Shown: positions 1-7,178 of the stretch, piece after piece
How the letters are laid out: every line of letters begins with the position of its first letter
Numbering within the stretch: the first letter of the stretch is position 1
NCBI GenBank assembly: GCA_937874455.1
Contig: CALNBE010000185.1
Span: forward strand, 1 to 31,153
DNA length: 31,153 nucleotides
Reading direction: 5' to 3'
Source: an uncultured Opitutia bacterium
Lineage (GTDB): Bacteria > Verrucomicrobiota > Verrucomicrobiia > Opitutales > UBA953
Translations under genes and position numbers: made by a program
Notes under the pieces: model-generated
Database searches by the model: none
What the model saw: the letters and a program-made list of their open reading frames with translations, nothing else
Told to the model about the DNA's origin: nothing

Positions 1-677
1 AACACGGGCTCGCCGAGTCCGGGACGGATGCCGCGCACTCGGCAGCGAATGACACCGCCAACGGAGTCGCCCTTTTGCCGGGCTTCCTTGATGCGGGCGA
101 TCATTTGGTCAGCCGTCGATGGGTCGGGGCAGCGGACCGCACTGGCATCAATGGTTTGCAGCGAAGGGAATTTGTCCTGGGCTGGCGCGGTGATTTCTTG
201 GATGCTTTCGACGAAGGCGCGAATTTCCACATTTTGCAGGAGTCGGAGGATCTTTGCGGCTACGGCGCCAGCGGCGACTCGGCCAATGGTTTCGCGAGCG
301 GAGGAGCGTCCCCCGCCCTCGGGATTGCGAAAACCGTATTTGGTTTGGTAGCAAAAGTCGGCGTGGGAGGGGCGAAATTTTTCACGCATCTCGTCGTAGG
401 CCTGAGGGCGATGGTCGGTGTTGCGGATCAGCAGGGCGATGGGTGTGCCGAGTGTCAGCCCCTGGTAAACGCCGGAAAGGATTTCCACGGTGTCGGCCTC
501 CTTGCGCGGGGTGGTGATGTCGCTTTGCCCGGGGCGCCGCCGGTCGAGTGCGGCTTGGATTTCCTCCACTGCGAGTGGCAGGCGCGGCGGACATCCGTCA
601 ATGACGGCACCGATGGCCGGACCGTGACTTTCTCCAAAAGTGGTGACGCGAAAAAGTTTTCCGAAGCTGTTGCCCAT
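1..677 (-). CDS. aroC: Chorismate synthase, 5' part (runs off the left edge)
   Basis: AroC converts 5-enolpyruvylshikimate-3-phosphate to chorismate, the last step of the shikimate pathway, using reduced FMN. Translating the minus strand from the ATG at 677 gives MGNSFGKLFRVTTFGESHG, which carries the family's N-terminal motif. It is followed by a GxVIDGCPP-type segment, a RRRPGQSD-like stretch and a GGRSSARET-like stretch, all typical of AroC. About 225 codons are present, compared with roughly 360 for the family, so the C-terminal third lies outside the window. The start is chosen because the conserved MGNSFG begins there and no in-frame ATG lies just upstream. A terminator of the upstream gene separates it from the lipoprotein at 798-1244, so it probably has its own promoter, which I could not identify. 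Confidence 0.93.
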   Translation of the reverse strand, partial: MGNSFGKLFRVTTFGESHGPAIGAVIDGCPPRLPLAVEEIQAALDRRRPGQSDITTPRKEADTVEILSGVYQGLTLGTPIALLIRNTDHRPQAYDEMREKFRPSHADFCYQTKYGFRNPEGGGRSSARETIGRVAAGAVAAKILRLLQNVEIRAFVESIQEITAPAQDKFPSLQTIDASAVRCPDPSTADQMIARIKEARQKGDSVGGVIRCRVRGIRPGLGEPV

Positions 678-745
678 GTTGATATGCGGGAAGACAGTGA
701 AAGGATGCGGCGCGGAGGCGACTTTTTTCGCCCGCAAGATTTTCC

Positions 746-777
746 AAAAAAAACGCCACCGGACGGGTGGCGTTTTT
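746..777 (-). terminator. Rho-independent terminator after the lipoprotein gene
   Basis: A GC-rich 7-bp stem (754-760 with 766-772) encloses a 5-nt loop. On the minus strand it is followed by eight T residues (753-746), and the A/T bases flanking the stem extend the pairing. It lies 20 bp past the stop codon of the lipoprotein gene. The matching A-run and T-run on both sides could let it work in both directions. Confidence 0.9.
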
Positions 778-797
778 GGGGAGCGATCTTTGAAAAA

Positions 798-1244
798 TTA
801 GAGGTTTTGAGAGATCGCTTCGACAATGACCTGACTTTCCTTGAGGTTGCCCCAGGTGCCGTAGCTGATGTCGGCCTGAGTGCACTCTTCCTTGGTTTTG
901 GTGTTGACGGCGGTGTAAATGGTAACGGTGACCTTCACATCGCCAATCCCCCGAGCGTAAACGATGATGCGCTTGGTCTTGTCATTTTCGCGAGGCAAGG
1001 TTTCGCCAGTCCGCTTGTACATGAGGGTGGTGTCATCCCATTTGATCTGATCCAGCGCCTTTTTGGTAGCGACAAAGACCTGCTCAATGGTGCTTTGCGG
1101 GTAGCGTACGGTGAGGGTGCCGGAGAGGTCTGCCCAACGGCCGTTGGTGTCTTGCGGATTACGGACACCCACGACAGTGGTGCATCCCGCGAAAGGAAGG
1201 GCGACGAGCGCGCCGAGCGTGAGGATGGAGAGAAATTTTTTCAT
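798..1244 (-). CDS. Small lipoprotein, DUF3568-like
   Basis: The 148-residue product begins with a classic lipoprotein signal: MKKF, then a hydrophobic core, then FAGC with the acylated Cys at residue 21. The mature part of about 127 residues contains a segment of the type 'tyPqsteqVfvATKkALdqi' followed by predicted beta strands. This pattern resembles the DUF3568-type small lipoproteins found in Verrucomicrobiota, Chlamydiae and some Proteobacteria; that match is from memory. The open frame extends 67 codons further upstream, but only the internal ATG gives a signal peptide. The leader before it (AGACAAACAACAC) has no Shine-Dalgarno sequence. The gene is transcribed away from the dcw cluster and ends at a strong terminator. 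Function is unknown; it is probably anchored in the periplasm or outer membrane. Confidence 0.85.
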   Translation of the reverse strand: MKKFLSILTLGALVALPFAGCTTVVGVRNPQDTNGRWADLSGTLTVRYPQSTIEQVFVATKKALDQIKWDDTTLMYKRTGETLPRENDKTKRIIVYARGIGDVKVTVTIYTAVNTKTKEECTQADISYGTWGNLKESQVIVEAISQNL

Positions 1245-1453
1245 GTGTTGTTTGTCTAAAAGAAGAAAGGTGAATGAGGTTTGAGCCATCAAGCAAAGGA
1301 ACGCGGGGAAATTTGGCAAACGGAATTTAAGGAGTCTCCGCAAAAGGCTGCGAGAAGGGGGTGTGTGGAATAAAGGGCAACGACAAGGCTGGATGCGGTG
1401 CAATGGGGCGGAGGGCTGGGAAGGGGGGATCTGAGGCCCGCCCAACTGAAAAG

Positions 1454-1500
1454 TTTTCGGAAATGGGAGGATGCCCTCCTGAAAGCAAAAAATCCGAAAA
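1454..1500. repeat. Nested inverted repeat in the mraZ upstream region
   Basis: Outer arms TTTTCGGA (1454-1461) and TCCGAAAA (1493-1500) are perfect inverted repeats. Between them GGAGG (1466-1470) and CCTCC (1475-1479) form a second hairpin with a 4-nt loop. The purpose is unknown: it could be a terminator-like element for readthrough, a protein site or a leader RNA structure. Confidence 0.5.
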
Positions 1501-1557
1501 TAATTGGCAGGATTGGACAGAGATGAGCGGGCCGGGGATGGGGCGACAACTGTGCGT

Positions 1558-1602
1558 TGTGAATAACTTGTTTATAGAAACTGTGAATAATTGTTTATAG
1601 AG
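1558..1602. promoter_or_regulatory. Two tandem DnaA-box-like repeats
   Basis: TGTGAATAA occurs at 1558-1566 and again at 1582-1590. Each is the exact complement of TTATTCACA, which fits the DnaA box consensus TTATNCACA. The copies sit in a 24-bp imperfect tandem repeat, since both are followed by TTGTTTATAGA. A third, weaker copy (TGTGAATAT, one mismatch) is at 1624-1632. The match to the consensus is read directly; DnaA binding is inferred. Confidence 0.5.
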
Positions 1603-1665
1603 TTTTTATGAAGCTGTTTAGGGTGTGAATATCTGCAAGGCCCGCTAATTTCAGCTGTTTAGAGA

Positions 1666-1731
1666 TGGGAGGTTTTTTATTAAAAGTGGGGCGAATTGCT
1701 TGACTTGTGGGGCCTAGTGGGTGATTGTGGG
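1666..1731 (+). promoter_or_regulatory. MraZ operator: phased TGGG direct repeats
   Basis: TGGG occurs at 1708, 1718 and 1728, an exact 10-bp period. This is the arrangement bound by MraZ upstream of its own gene in other bacteria. Two more TGGG words lie further upstream at 1666 and 1687, each spaced 21 bp, about two helical turns, so all five fall close to one DNA face. The array ends 18 bp before the mraZ start, as expected for autoregulation of the dcw operon. Confidence 0.8.
1700..1728 (+). promoter_or_regulatory. Candidate mraZ promoter overlapping the MraZ operator
   Basis: TTGACT at 1700-1705 is a good -35-like hexamer. With a 17-bp spacer the -10 position falls on GATTGT (1723-1728), a poor match. 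If real, the core promoter is covered by the TGGG repeats, so bound MraZ would block it. The weak -10 keeps confidence low. Confidence 0.3.
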
Positions 1732-1749
1732 TGATAACTTTAGGGAGCC

Positions 1750-2208
1750 ATGTCACTTTTTGGAAAGACCAAGCTTTTTACGGGGAGGCACTCTGGAAAG
1801 CTTGATGATAAAAATCGCCTCACGATTCCTGCCGCTTGGCGTTTCGAGGCGGAGGGTGACGCTGCTTACTTGGCGACCTATTATCCCGCATCGGGGACGA
1901 TCTTGGTTTTTCCGCCGGAGATGGTGCAGCAAATTGCCGAAGCGTCCTCGAAGGTGTCATTGAGCGATCCCGACAAGCACGAGGCGATGAGTACGCTGGG
2001 GGAAAACAGCGTTACGGTTTCTTGTGACAAGTCGGGACGGATCATCCTTAGCGAGCCGATGCTGCGGCAGGCGGGAATTGTGAAGGACGTTGTTTTCAAG
2101 GGAGCCTTCAAGACTTTTCAAATCAGCGCGCCGGAGCCGCCGCCGGCGGACACGACTTCGCCCGCCGCGCAGCGCATGCTGCATGCGCTGCGAGAGCTGG
2201 GGCTCTGA
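1750..2208 (+). CDS. mraZ: Transcriptional regulator MraZ
   Basis: MraZ is a DNA-binding protein of the SpoVT-AbrB fold that forms rings and controls the dcw operon through TGGG repeats. The 152-residue length is normal for the family. Both conserved half-motifs are visible: DDKNRLTIPAAWR near residues 19-31 and CDKSGRIILSEPMLRQAG near residues 94-112. Each contains the DxxxR signature of one AbrB domain. The C-terminal 25 residues are Pro- and Ala-rich and probably disordered. It is the first gene of the cluster, 80 bp upstream of rsmH, and has an AGGGAG sequence unusually close (3-4 nt) to its ATG. The phased TGGG operator directly upstream supports autoregulation. Confidence 0.95.
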   Translation: MSLFGKTKLFTGRHSGKLDDKNRLTIPAAWRFEAEGDAAYLATYYPASGTILVFPPEMVQQIAEASSKVSLSDPDKHEAMSTLGENSVTVSCDKSGRIILSEPMLRQAGIVKDVVFKGAFKTFQISAPEPPPADTTSPAAQRMLHALRELGL

Positions 2209-2288
2209 CCGTTGGGGGTTGAGGTATATCCAGATTTTAACAACACAAACGGGCTTACTCACAAAACTCACAGATTGTTCACAGAGCG

Positions 2289-3221
2289 ATGACGGGACAC
2301 ACGCCAGTCTTGATGGAGCCAGTGCTCCGGTTGCTGCAACCGGAGCCGGGGCGAAGCTATCTTGACTGCACCTTTGGTGGTGGCGGACATACCGGCGCAT
2401 TGCTGGCCGGGGCGGAGGGTGTACGGGTGACGGGGCTGGACCGGGACCCCGCAGCCTGCGAACGGGCCCGGGTTGTTTCGGAAAAATTTGGGTCGCGTTT
2501 TCATTTTGTGGATACACCTTTTTCGGGACTGGACCAGGTCCCGGGGGCGCCATTTGACGGGGTGCTGATGGACATCGGGGTTTCCTCCTTTCAGTTGGAC
2601 GAGAGCGCCCGCGGATTTTCCTTCCGGCAGGACGCACCGGTGGATATGCGCATGGATCCGCGCGGCGGACGGAGCGGGGAGGCCTTTTTGGAAACCGCTT
2701 CGAGGGAGGAATTGGTGGAGGCGATTCGCGACTTTGGGGAGGAGTTGCGCTGGCGGCGGGTGGTGGAAGCAATTTTAGCTGCCCGTGGGACTGGGAAGCT
2801 TGGGTCGACGTCGTTGCTGGCGGAATTGATTGGCGAGGCGGCGCGGGATCGGCGTCCGGGACCGCCCGCCCGAATTCATCCGGCCACCCGCTCCTTTCAG
2901 GGAATTCGTATCGCGGTGAACGACGAGTTGGGCGAATTGGCCAGGGCTTTGCCCAAGGCGTTTTCAGTGCTGAAGTCCGGAGGCGTGCTGGTGGTGATAA
3001 GTTTTCATTCTTTGGAGGACCGAATTGTGAAACGGTTTTTCAACGAAGTGTGTGGTCGTCCGGTGGATGCGCGGGACAGTAGAACTCAGGATACGCGGGT
3101 GGTTCATGCGGAACTTTTGACGAAAAAACCAATGACAGCGACCGAGGCGGAGCTGTTGGAAAATCCCCGGGCGCGCTCGGCGAAGCTGCGGGCGGTCCGC
3201 AAAAAGGAGGTTCCGGCATGA
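2289..3221 (+). CDS. rsmH: 16S rRNA (cytosine-1402-N4)-methyltransferase RsmH (MraW)
   Basis: RsmH methylates N4 of C1402 in the decoding centre of 16S rRNA using S-adenosylmethionine. The 310-residue protein opens with HTPVLMEPVL and has the SAM-binding loop FGGGGHTG near residues 29-36. It also carries the family signature MDIGVSSFQLDESARGFSF near residues 95-113, where the central part shows the usual SSxQLD pattern. ARIHPATRSFQGIRI and VVISFHSLEDRIVKRFF lie further on. Length and motifs are complete. It follows mraZ, as in most dcw clusters. The leader before the ATG is A/C-rich with no Shine-Dalgarno sequence. Its stop overlaps the start of the next gene as ATGA. Confidence 0.96.
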   Translation: MTGHTPVLMEPVLRLLQPEPGRSYLDCTFGGGGHTGALLAGAEGVRVTGLDRDPAACERARVVSEKFGSRFHFVDTPFSGLDQVPGAPFDGVLMDIGVSSFQLDESARGFSFRQDAPVDMRMDPRGGRSGEAFLETASREELVEAIRDFGEELRWRRVVEAILAARGTGKLGSTSLLAELIGEAARDRRPGPPARIHPATRSFQGIRIAVNDELGELARALPKAFSVLKSGGVLVVISFHSLEDRIVKRFFNEVCGRPVDARDSRTQDTRVVHAELLTKKPMTATEAELLENPRARSAKLRAVRKKEVPA

Positions 3222-3430
3222 GCTGCGAAAACGAAAACGGTGAGCCGGAAACATCCAGCATGGTGCTGCTGTTGCTGGGGCTAAGCCTGGTTGTCTGTGT
3301 TGGTATGTATCTGGTTGGGCCGTCTGTGATGGATGCAATTCAGCCGGATGGTGAGGCTGCGCCAATGGAGGGGCGGGCCGAGAATATGCCGTTGGGATCT
3401 CCGGTGCTGCCAGTGTCCAAGCCCACTTAA
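3218..3430 (+). CDS. Small single-pass membrane protein of unknown function
   Basis: This 70-residue protein has a short acidic N-terminus, one membrane segment (about residues 15-34) and an acidic, Pro-rich tail. I do not recognise a family. It is very likely real: its ATG overlaps the rsmH stop as ATGA, and a perfect Shine-Dalgarno sequence (AAGGAGG, 3204-3210) lies 7 nt upstream, one of the best in the window. The next gene starts 19 bp after its stop. Its position between rsmH and the ftsL-like gene suggests a divisome or cell wall role, but that is inferred from location only. It is too short and lacks the coiled coil expected of FtsL. Confidence 0.75.
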   Translation: MSCENENGEPETSSMVLLLLGLSLVVCVGMYLVGPSVMDAIQPDGEAAPMEGRAENMPLGSPVLPVSKPT

Positions 3431-3449
3431 CCTTAATTTCCAGTCAACC

Positions 3450-3872
3450 ATGAACAAACTTTCCTTTGCCAATCAACCAGTGCTGCTTCTTTTGGCGCTT
3501 CTCATGATAACGGGGTGCGTGGGTGCCGGGATCGGGCTGGTGTGGACGAACCAACTCAGCGCCCAAGTTGGCGCGGATATTCAAAGATTGGAGGGTGCGC
3601 TCAAGGAATTGAATGACCGGGACGCGAGCTTGAGCTACCGGGTGCGGGAGGTGACGGAGCAAATCTCGCTGCAAAAGTTGGCGGATCGGCATCTGGCGGG
3701 GAAAATGCACCGGCTGGATCCGGAGGGCGGGCAGGTGTTGGTGATTCCTCGCGCGGGGCTGCTGTCGGGTGGACCGCAAATTTCGTCAGTTGGCCGCGAG
3801 GAGGAGCGCTTTAATGTGATGGATCTGGCGTTTATGGCCTCGGGGGGAGAGCAGAATAGCGTGCGGCAATGA
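3450..3872 (+). CDS. FtsL-like septal membrane protein
   Basis: The 140-residue product has one membrane segment (about residues 11-33) followed by a helical region (about 36-75) with the spacing of a coiled coil, then a variable tail. This is the architecture of FtsL, which bridges FtsQ/FtsB and FtsI/FtsW in the division complex. The position immediately before the class B PBP gene is the canonical ftsL slot. FtsL sequences diverge too far for a motif match, so the call rests on topology and context. The ATG at 3450 is preferred over the frame's upstream start at 3333, which would lie inside the previous gene. An ITGC sequence at residues 20-23 resembles a lipobox, but it is embedded in a longer hydrophobic run, so a membrane anchor is more likely. 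Its stop overlaps the next start as ATGA. Confidence 0.7.
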   Translation: MNKLSFANQPVLLLLALLMITGCVGAGIGLVWTNQLSAQVGADIQRLEGALKELNDRDASLSYRVREVTEQISLQKLADRHLAGKMHRLDPEGGQVLVIPRAGLLSGGPQISSVGREEERFNVMDLAFMASGGEQNSVRQ

Positions 3873-5662
3873 GGACTCTGCATGTCAGCAGCGCGCGATT
3901 TGTCCTGTTAATCATAGGGGTGGTTATCTGTTTTGCGGGTGTGCTGGGTAAGTTGTGGTGGCTCCATGTAAAGGATGCGCCGAAACTGAGGGACGAGGCG
4001 ACGCAGCAGCGCCGAGTTTTCAACGAGTATCCAGCCAGTCGCGGACAGATATTGGATGCTCGCGGTGCGTTGCTTGCCACCACGCGGGAGGTGTGGGATG
4101 TCGGTGTGGATGCGCACGAGTTGTCCGAGGCGGATTGCCTGAGGGCAGATGAGATCGCAAAAGTTTTGCACTTGGACTTGGGGGTTGTGACTCGATCGTT
4201 TGAGAAGCGCTACCTTCCTCCGCTTGAAGAGGGTGCCCCTCCGCGCCGGATCAAGTGGGTCAAGCTAGCCGACAGTCAAGATGCGGTGGTGGCGCAGCAG
4301 ATACGCGATTTGAAGATCCGTGGGGTCTATCCCCTCCGCCGATATGTCCGCTATTATCCCAAAGGGCAGTTGGCGGCGCATCTAGTCGGTTTTGTAAATA
4401 GGGAAGGTGTGGCAACATCGGGGGTAGAACGGGCGATGGATTGGTTTCTCCAAGGGCAGCGGGGATCTCTGGAGTCACAGCGGGACGGGAGACAGCGGGA
4501 GTTGGCGCATTTGCGTTCGCGAAAAATTGAACCGCGCAACGGAGATAACGTCGAGTTGACTATTGATTCTGTGCTGCAAGAGATTTGCGAGCAAGTGATG
4601 GAGGAGGAGATTGCGCGAAAATACAATCCGGAGTCGGCGGCCATCATTATTAGCGAACCGGCCACCGGTAAAATTTTAGCATTGGCCAACTGGCCCACGT
4701 TTAACCTTAACGAATACAACGATCCCCGGAAGGCGCCGATGGAGGCGCAGCGAAACCGCGCGGTGACGGATGTGTATGAGCCGGGATCGGTTTTCAAAAT
4801 CATTCCGATCAGCATGGGGTTGAATGAGCGGCTGGTGACGCCCAACTCGGTTTTTGACTGTGGAGCAACCAAAGTTCCCTATCGGGGGCGTCTACTGGGT
4901 TTGCCGAAAGACGACCATCCCATTGGCGAGGCTGACGTGCGCAAGATCGTGGCGAAGTCCTCGAACCGGGGATCGGCGTTGATTGCCATGAAGGTGACGG
5001 AGGCGCGGGGCGAGCAGACTTTCTATGATTATGCCTACCGTTTTGGTTTTGGCCGGCCCACCGGATTGATCACAGGGCAGGAAAGCCGGGGCACCTTGCA
5101 CCGTCCGGAGCAGTGGGATGGTTTGACAATCACGCGGATGCCGATGGGGCACGCCGTGGATTGCACCCCTTTGCAAATGCATTTTGCGATGGCCACCATT
5201 GCCAATGGCGGACGGCTCATGGAGCCGATGCTGGTAAACCGGGTGATTGGGGCTGATGGAAACACGCTGCTCCAGTACGAGCCAAAGGTGCGCGAACAGG
5301 CCGTGCGGCCGGAGACGGCAGCGCAGTTGGTCGAAATGTTGCGAGGAGTCTGTATGCCGGGTGGCACCGCGGCTGGGGCGAACATTCCCGGCTTCGAAGT
5401 CGCGGGAAAAACCGGGACTTCGCAAAAGATTATCGACGGGCGCTACTCCTCGCGCTTTCACGTGCCCTCTTTCTCCGGGTTTTTCCCCGCATCTAACCCG
5501 CAGTATGTGATCTCGGTGATCGTCAACAAGCCGGAGATGCCGAACGGGAGAATTGGTTATGGGGGCACGGTGTGCGTCCCGGTGTTCCGCCAGCTGGCGG
5601 AGAAAATCATTCACCAGTTCGGTTTGCGTCCCCTTCCGGGACAGGCCGGGCAAGCAATTTGA
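3869..5662 (+). CDS. ftsI: Septal peptidoglycan transpeptidase, class B PBP (FtsI/PBP3)
   Basis: FtsI cross-links septal peptidoglycan at the outer face of the inner membrane, in complex with FtsW. The 597-residue protein has one N-terminal membrane anchor (about 11-32) and a PBP dimerisation domain that includes RGQILDARGALLA. The transpeptidase domain carries the three penicillin-binding motifs: SVFK (Ser307 nucleophile), SSN (364-366) and KTGT (514-517). No PASTA domains are present, so this is the FtsI rather than the SpoVD/Pbp2x type. The length is normal for the family. The start is fixed by the ATGA overlap with the ftsL-like gene. The murE start follows 7 bp after the stop. Confidence 0.95.
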   Translation: MRTLHVSSARFVLLIIGVVICFAGVLGKLWWLHVKDAPKLRDEATQQRRVFNEYPASRGQILDARGALLATTREVWDVGVDAHELSEADCLRADEIAKVLHLDLGVVTRSFEKRYLPPLEEGAPPRRIKWVKLADSQDAVVAQQIRDLKIRGVYPLRRYVRYYPKGQLAAHLVGFVNREGVATSGVERAMDWFLQGQRGSLESQRDGRQRELAHLRSRKIEPRNGDNVELTIDSVLQEICEQVMEEEIARKYNPESAAIIISEPATGKILALANWPTFNLNEYNDPRKAPMEAQRNRAVTDVYEPGSVFKIIPISMGLNERLVTPNSVFDCGATKVPYRGRLLGLPKDDHPIGEADVRKIVAKSSNRGSALIAMKVTEARGEQTFYDYAYRFGFGRPTGLITGQESRGTLHRPEQWDGLTITRMPMGHAVDCTPLQMHFAMATIANGGRLMEPMLVNRVIGADGNTLLQYEPKVREQAVRPETAAQLVEMLRGVCMPGGTAAGANIPGFEVAGKTGTSQKIIDGRYSSRFHVPSFSGFFPASNPQYVISVIVNKPEMPNGRIGYGGTVCVPVFRQLAEKIIHQFGLRPLPGQAGQAI

Positions 5663-5669
5663 TCTTGTC

Positions 5670-7178
5670 ATGATGGGCAATGCCGAAATCAAACCGTCCC
5701 TGCTGGGGGATGTCTTTCGCGGAGTTCCGGTTGAGGAATGGGCCGGAGATGGCCGGGTGGCCGTCTCCGGATTGATCACGGACAGCCGCCGCGTGGTCCC
5801 GGGGAGCGTGTTTTTTGCTATCGACGGACTGAAGACGCGGGGGGAATTGTTTATCGAGGAGGCCATCGCACGGGGTGCGGCGGCGATCGTGACTGCGGGA
5901 GAGCCAGGTCGCCGTTTGCAGGTCCCCTGTCTCCGCGTCCAAAATGTGCGCAGGGCGCTGGCCGGAGCAGCGCGGAATTTTTTCGGGCATCCTGAGGAAA
6001 AGCTGACGGTGCTGGGAGTTACGGGGACGAATGGGAAAACCACAGTTTCCACCCTTTTGCATTATTTGATGGAGCGAAGCGGCCGACGCTGGGGATTGAT
6101 TGGCACGGTCCGCTACGAGCTTGGGGGCAGAAGTCTGCCCTCGCACCGCACCACCCCGGAGGCGCCGGATGTTTTGGGGATGATGGGGCAGATGGTGGCG
6201 ACGGGCTGCGAAGGGCTGGCGATGGAGGTAAGCTCGCACGCGATTGACCAAGACCGGGTGGACGGTCTGGGCTTTGCCGCGCTGGCTTTCACCAATCTGA
6301 GCCGCGACCACATGGATTACCACGGCGACATGGATTCGTATTTTGCGGTTAAAGCCGGCGCATTTCTCGGAGGGACCGGGCCGCTGCCCCGCGCCGCTGT
6401 GGTCAACATTGATGATCCGGCGGGAAGAAAGCTGGCAGGATTGCTGCCGCCAGGGGTGCGTCTAATCAGCTTTGGGGCTTCTGCGGAGGCGGTTATCCGG
6501 ATTGTAGATACAAAATTGCTGCCGGGGGAAAGCCGGGTGGATTTGGTCTGGCCGGCGGGGCGGGGCGTGCTGCGGACCAGTCTTCCGGGAAATTATAATG
6601 TGAGCAACGTACTGTGCGCGCTCGGCCTGGCCTATGCGGCAGGGCGGGACCTCGGCCCGTTGCTGCCGACGCTGGCGGATTTTCCCGGGGTGCCGGGACG
6701 AATGGAGCGGGTGGCTCCGGAGTTGCCCTATCAGGTTTATGTTGATTACGCCCACACAGATGATGCGCTGCGCAATGCGCTGACGATGCTGCGGGAGATC
6801 ACTCCCGGTCGGCTGATGGTCGTTTTTGGGTGTGGCGGAAACCGAGATCGCGGCAAGCGGGCGAAGATGACGGCGGTGGTGCAGGAGTTGGCGGACTTTT
6901 CTTGGGCGACGGCGGACAATCCGCGGAAGGAGCCATTGGAGGAAATTTTTTCCGACATGCGCCGGGGGGTGCAGGCGGAGGAAAAAATCAATTTTGTCCC
7001 CGACCGGCGGCGAGCAATCAGCTTGGCGTTGGACGCGGCCGATCTGGGAGATTGCCTGTTGATTGCGGGGAAGGGACACGAGACGTATCAGGAGTTTTCC
7101 GATGTGATCGTGCCGTTTGACGACCGCCATGTGACGCGGGAGCTGCTGGCGCTGAAACAATGCCGACCGGAGCCATGA
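5670..7178 (+). CDS. murE: UDP-MurNAc-L-Ala-D-Glu:meso-diaminopimelate ligase
   Basis: MurE adds the third residue of the peptide stem in the cytoplasm, using ATP. The 502-residue product has the Mur ligase P-loop GTNGKTT (Lys123) and the central segments HRTTPEAPD and SHAID. The substrate-selecting motif DNPR is at 416-419; it marks meso-diaminopimelate specificity, whereas lysine-type enzymes have a different sequence there. GKGHETYQ near the C-terminus is also typical. The frame opens at 5553, inside ftsI. The ATG pair at 5670/5673 is the sensible start because the domain begins right after it and ftsI ends at 5662. The 3' end overlaps murF. Confidence 0.95.
   Translation: MMGNAEIKPSLLGDVFRGVPVEEWAGDGRVAVSGLITDSRRVVPGSVFFAIDGLKTRGELFIEEAIARGAAAIVTAGEPGRRLQVPCLRVQNVRRALAGAARNFFGHPEEKLTVLGVTGTNGKTTVSTLLHYLMERSGRRWGLIGTVRYELGGRSLPSHRTTPEAPDVLGMMGQMVATGCEGLAMEVSSHAIDQDRVDGLGFAALAFTNLSRDHMDYHGDMDSYFAVKAGAFLGGTGPLPRAAVVNIDDPAGRKLAGLLPPGVRLISFGASAEAVIRIVDTKLLPGESRVDLVWPAGRGVLRTSLPGNYNVSNVLCALGLAYAAGRDLGPLLPTLADFPGVPGRMERVAPELPYQVYVDYAHTDDALRNALTMLREITPGRLMVVFGCGGNRDRGKRAKMTAVVQELADFSWATADNPRKEPLEEIFSDMRRGVQAEEKINFVPDRRRAISLALDAADLGDCLLIAGKGHETYQEFSDVIVPFDDRHVTRELLALKQCRPEP

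Larger units (their letters stand above)
1245..1749. other. Divergent intergenic control region upstream of mraZ
   Basis: About 505 bp lie between the divergently transcribed lipoprotein gene and mraZ. I see no credible gene: the open frames here (for example 1361-1600) lack similarity and ribosome-binding sites. The left half (1245-1550) is G-rich on the plus strand and includes a nested hairpin at 1454-1500. The right half is AT-richer and holds two tandem DnaA-box-like repeats (1558-1602), a repeated AGCTGTTTAG word (1612-1621 and 1653-1662) and the TGGG array (1666-1731). Everything needed to start and regulate dcw transcription is probably in the last 200 bp. Confidence 0.7.

Noticed and set aside
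2268..2278. A further DnaA box (TTGTTCACA) upstream of rsmH
   Set aside because: It has one mismatch at a conserved position and stands alone, so chance is a sufficient explanation.
3507..3518. Lipobox-like ITGC in the ftsL-like protein
   Set aside because: The cysteine is inside a continuous hydrophobic stretch that extends about ten residues further, so a membrane anchor fits better than a cleaved lipoprotein signal.
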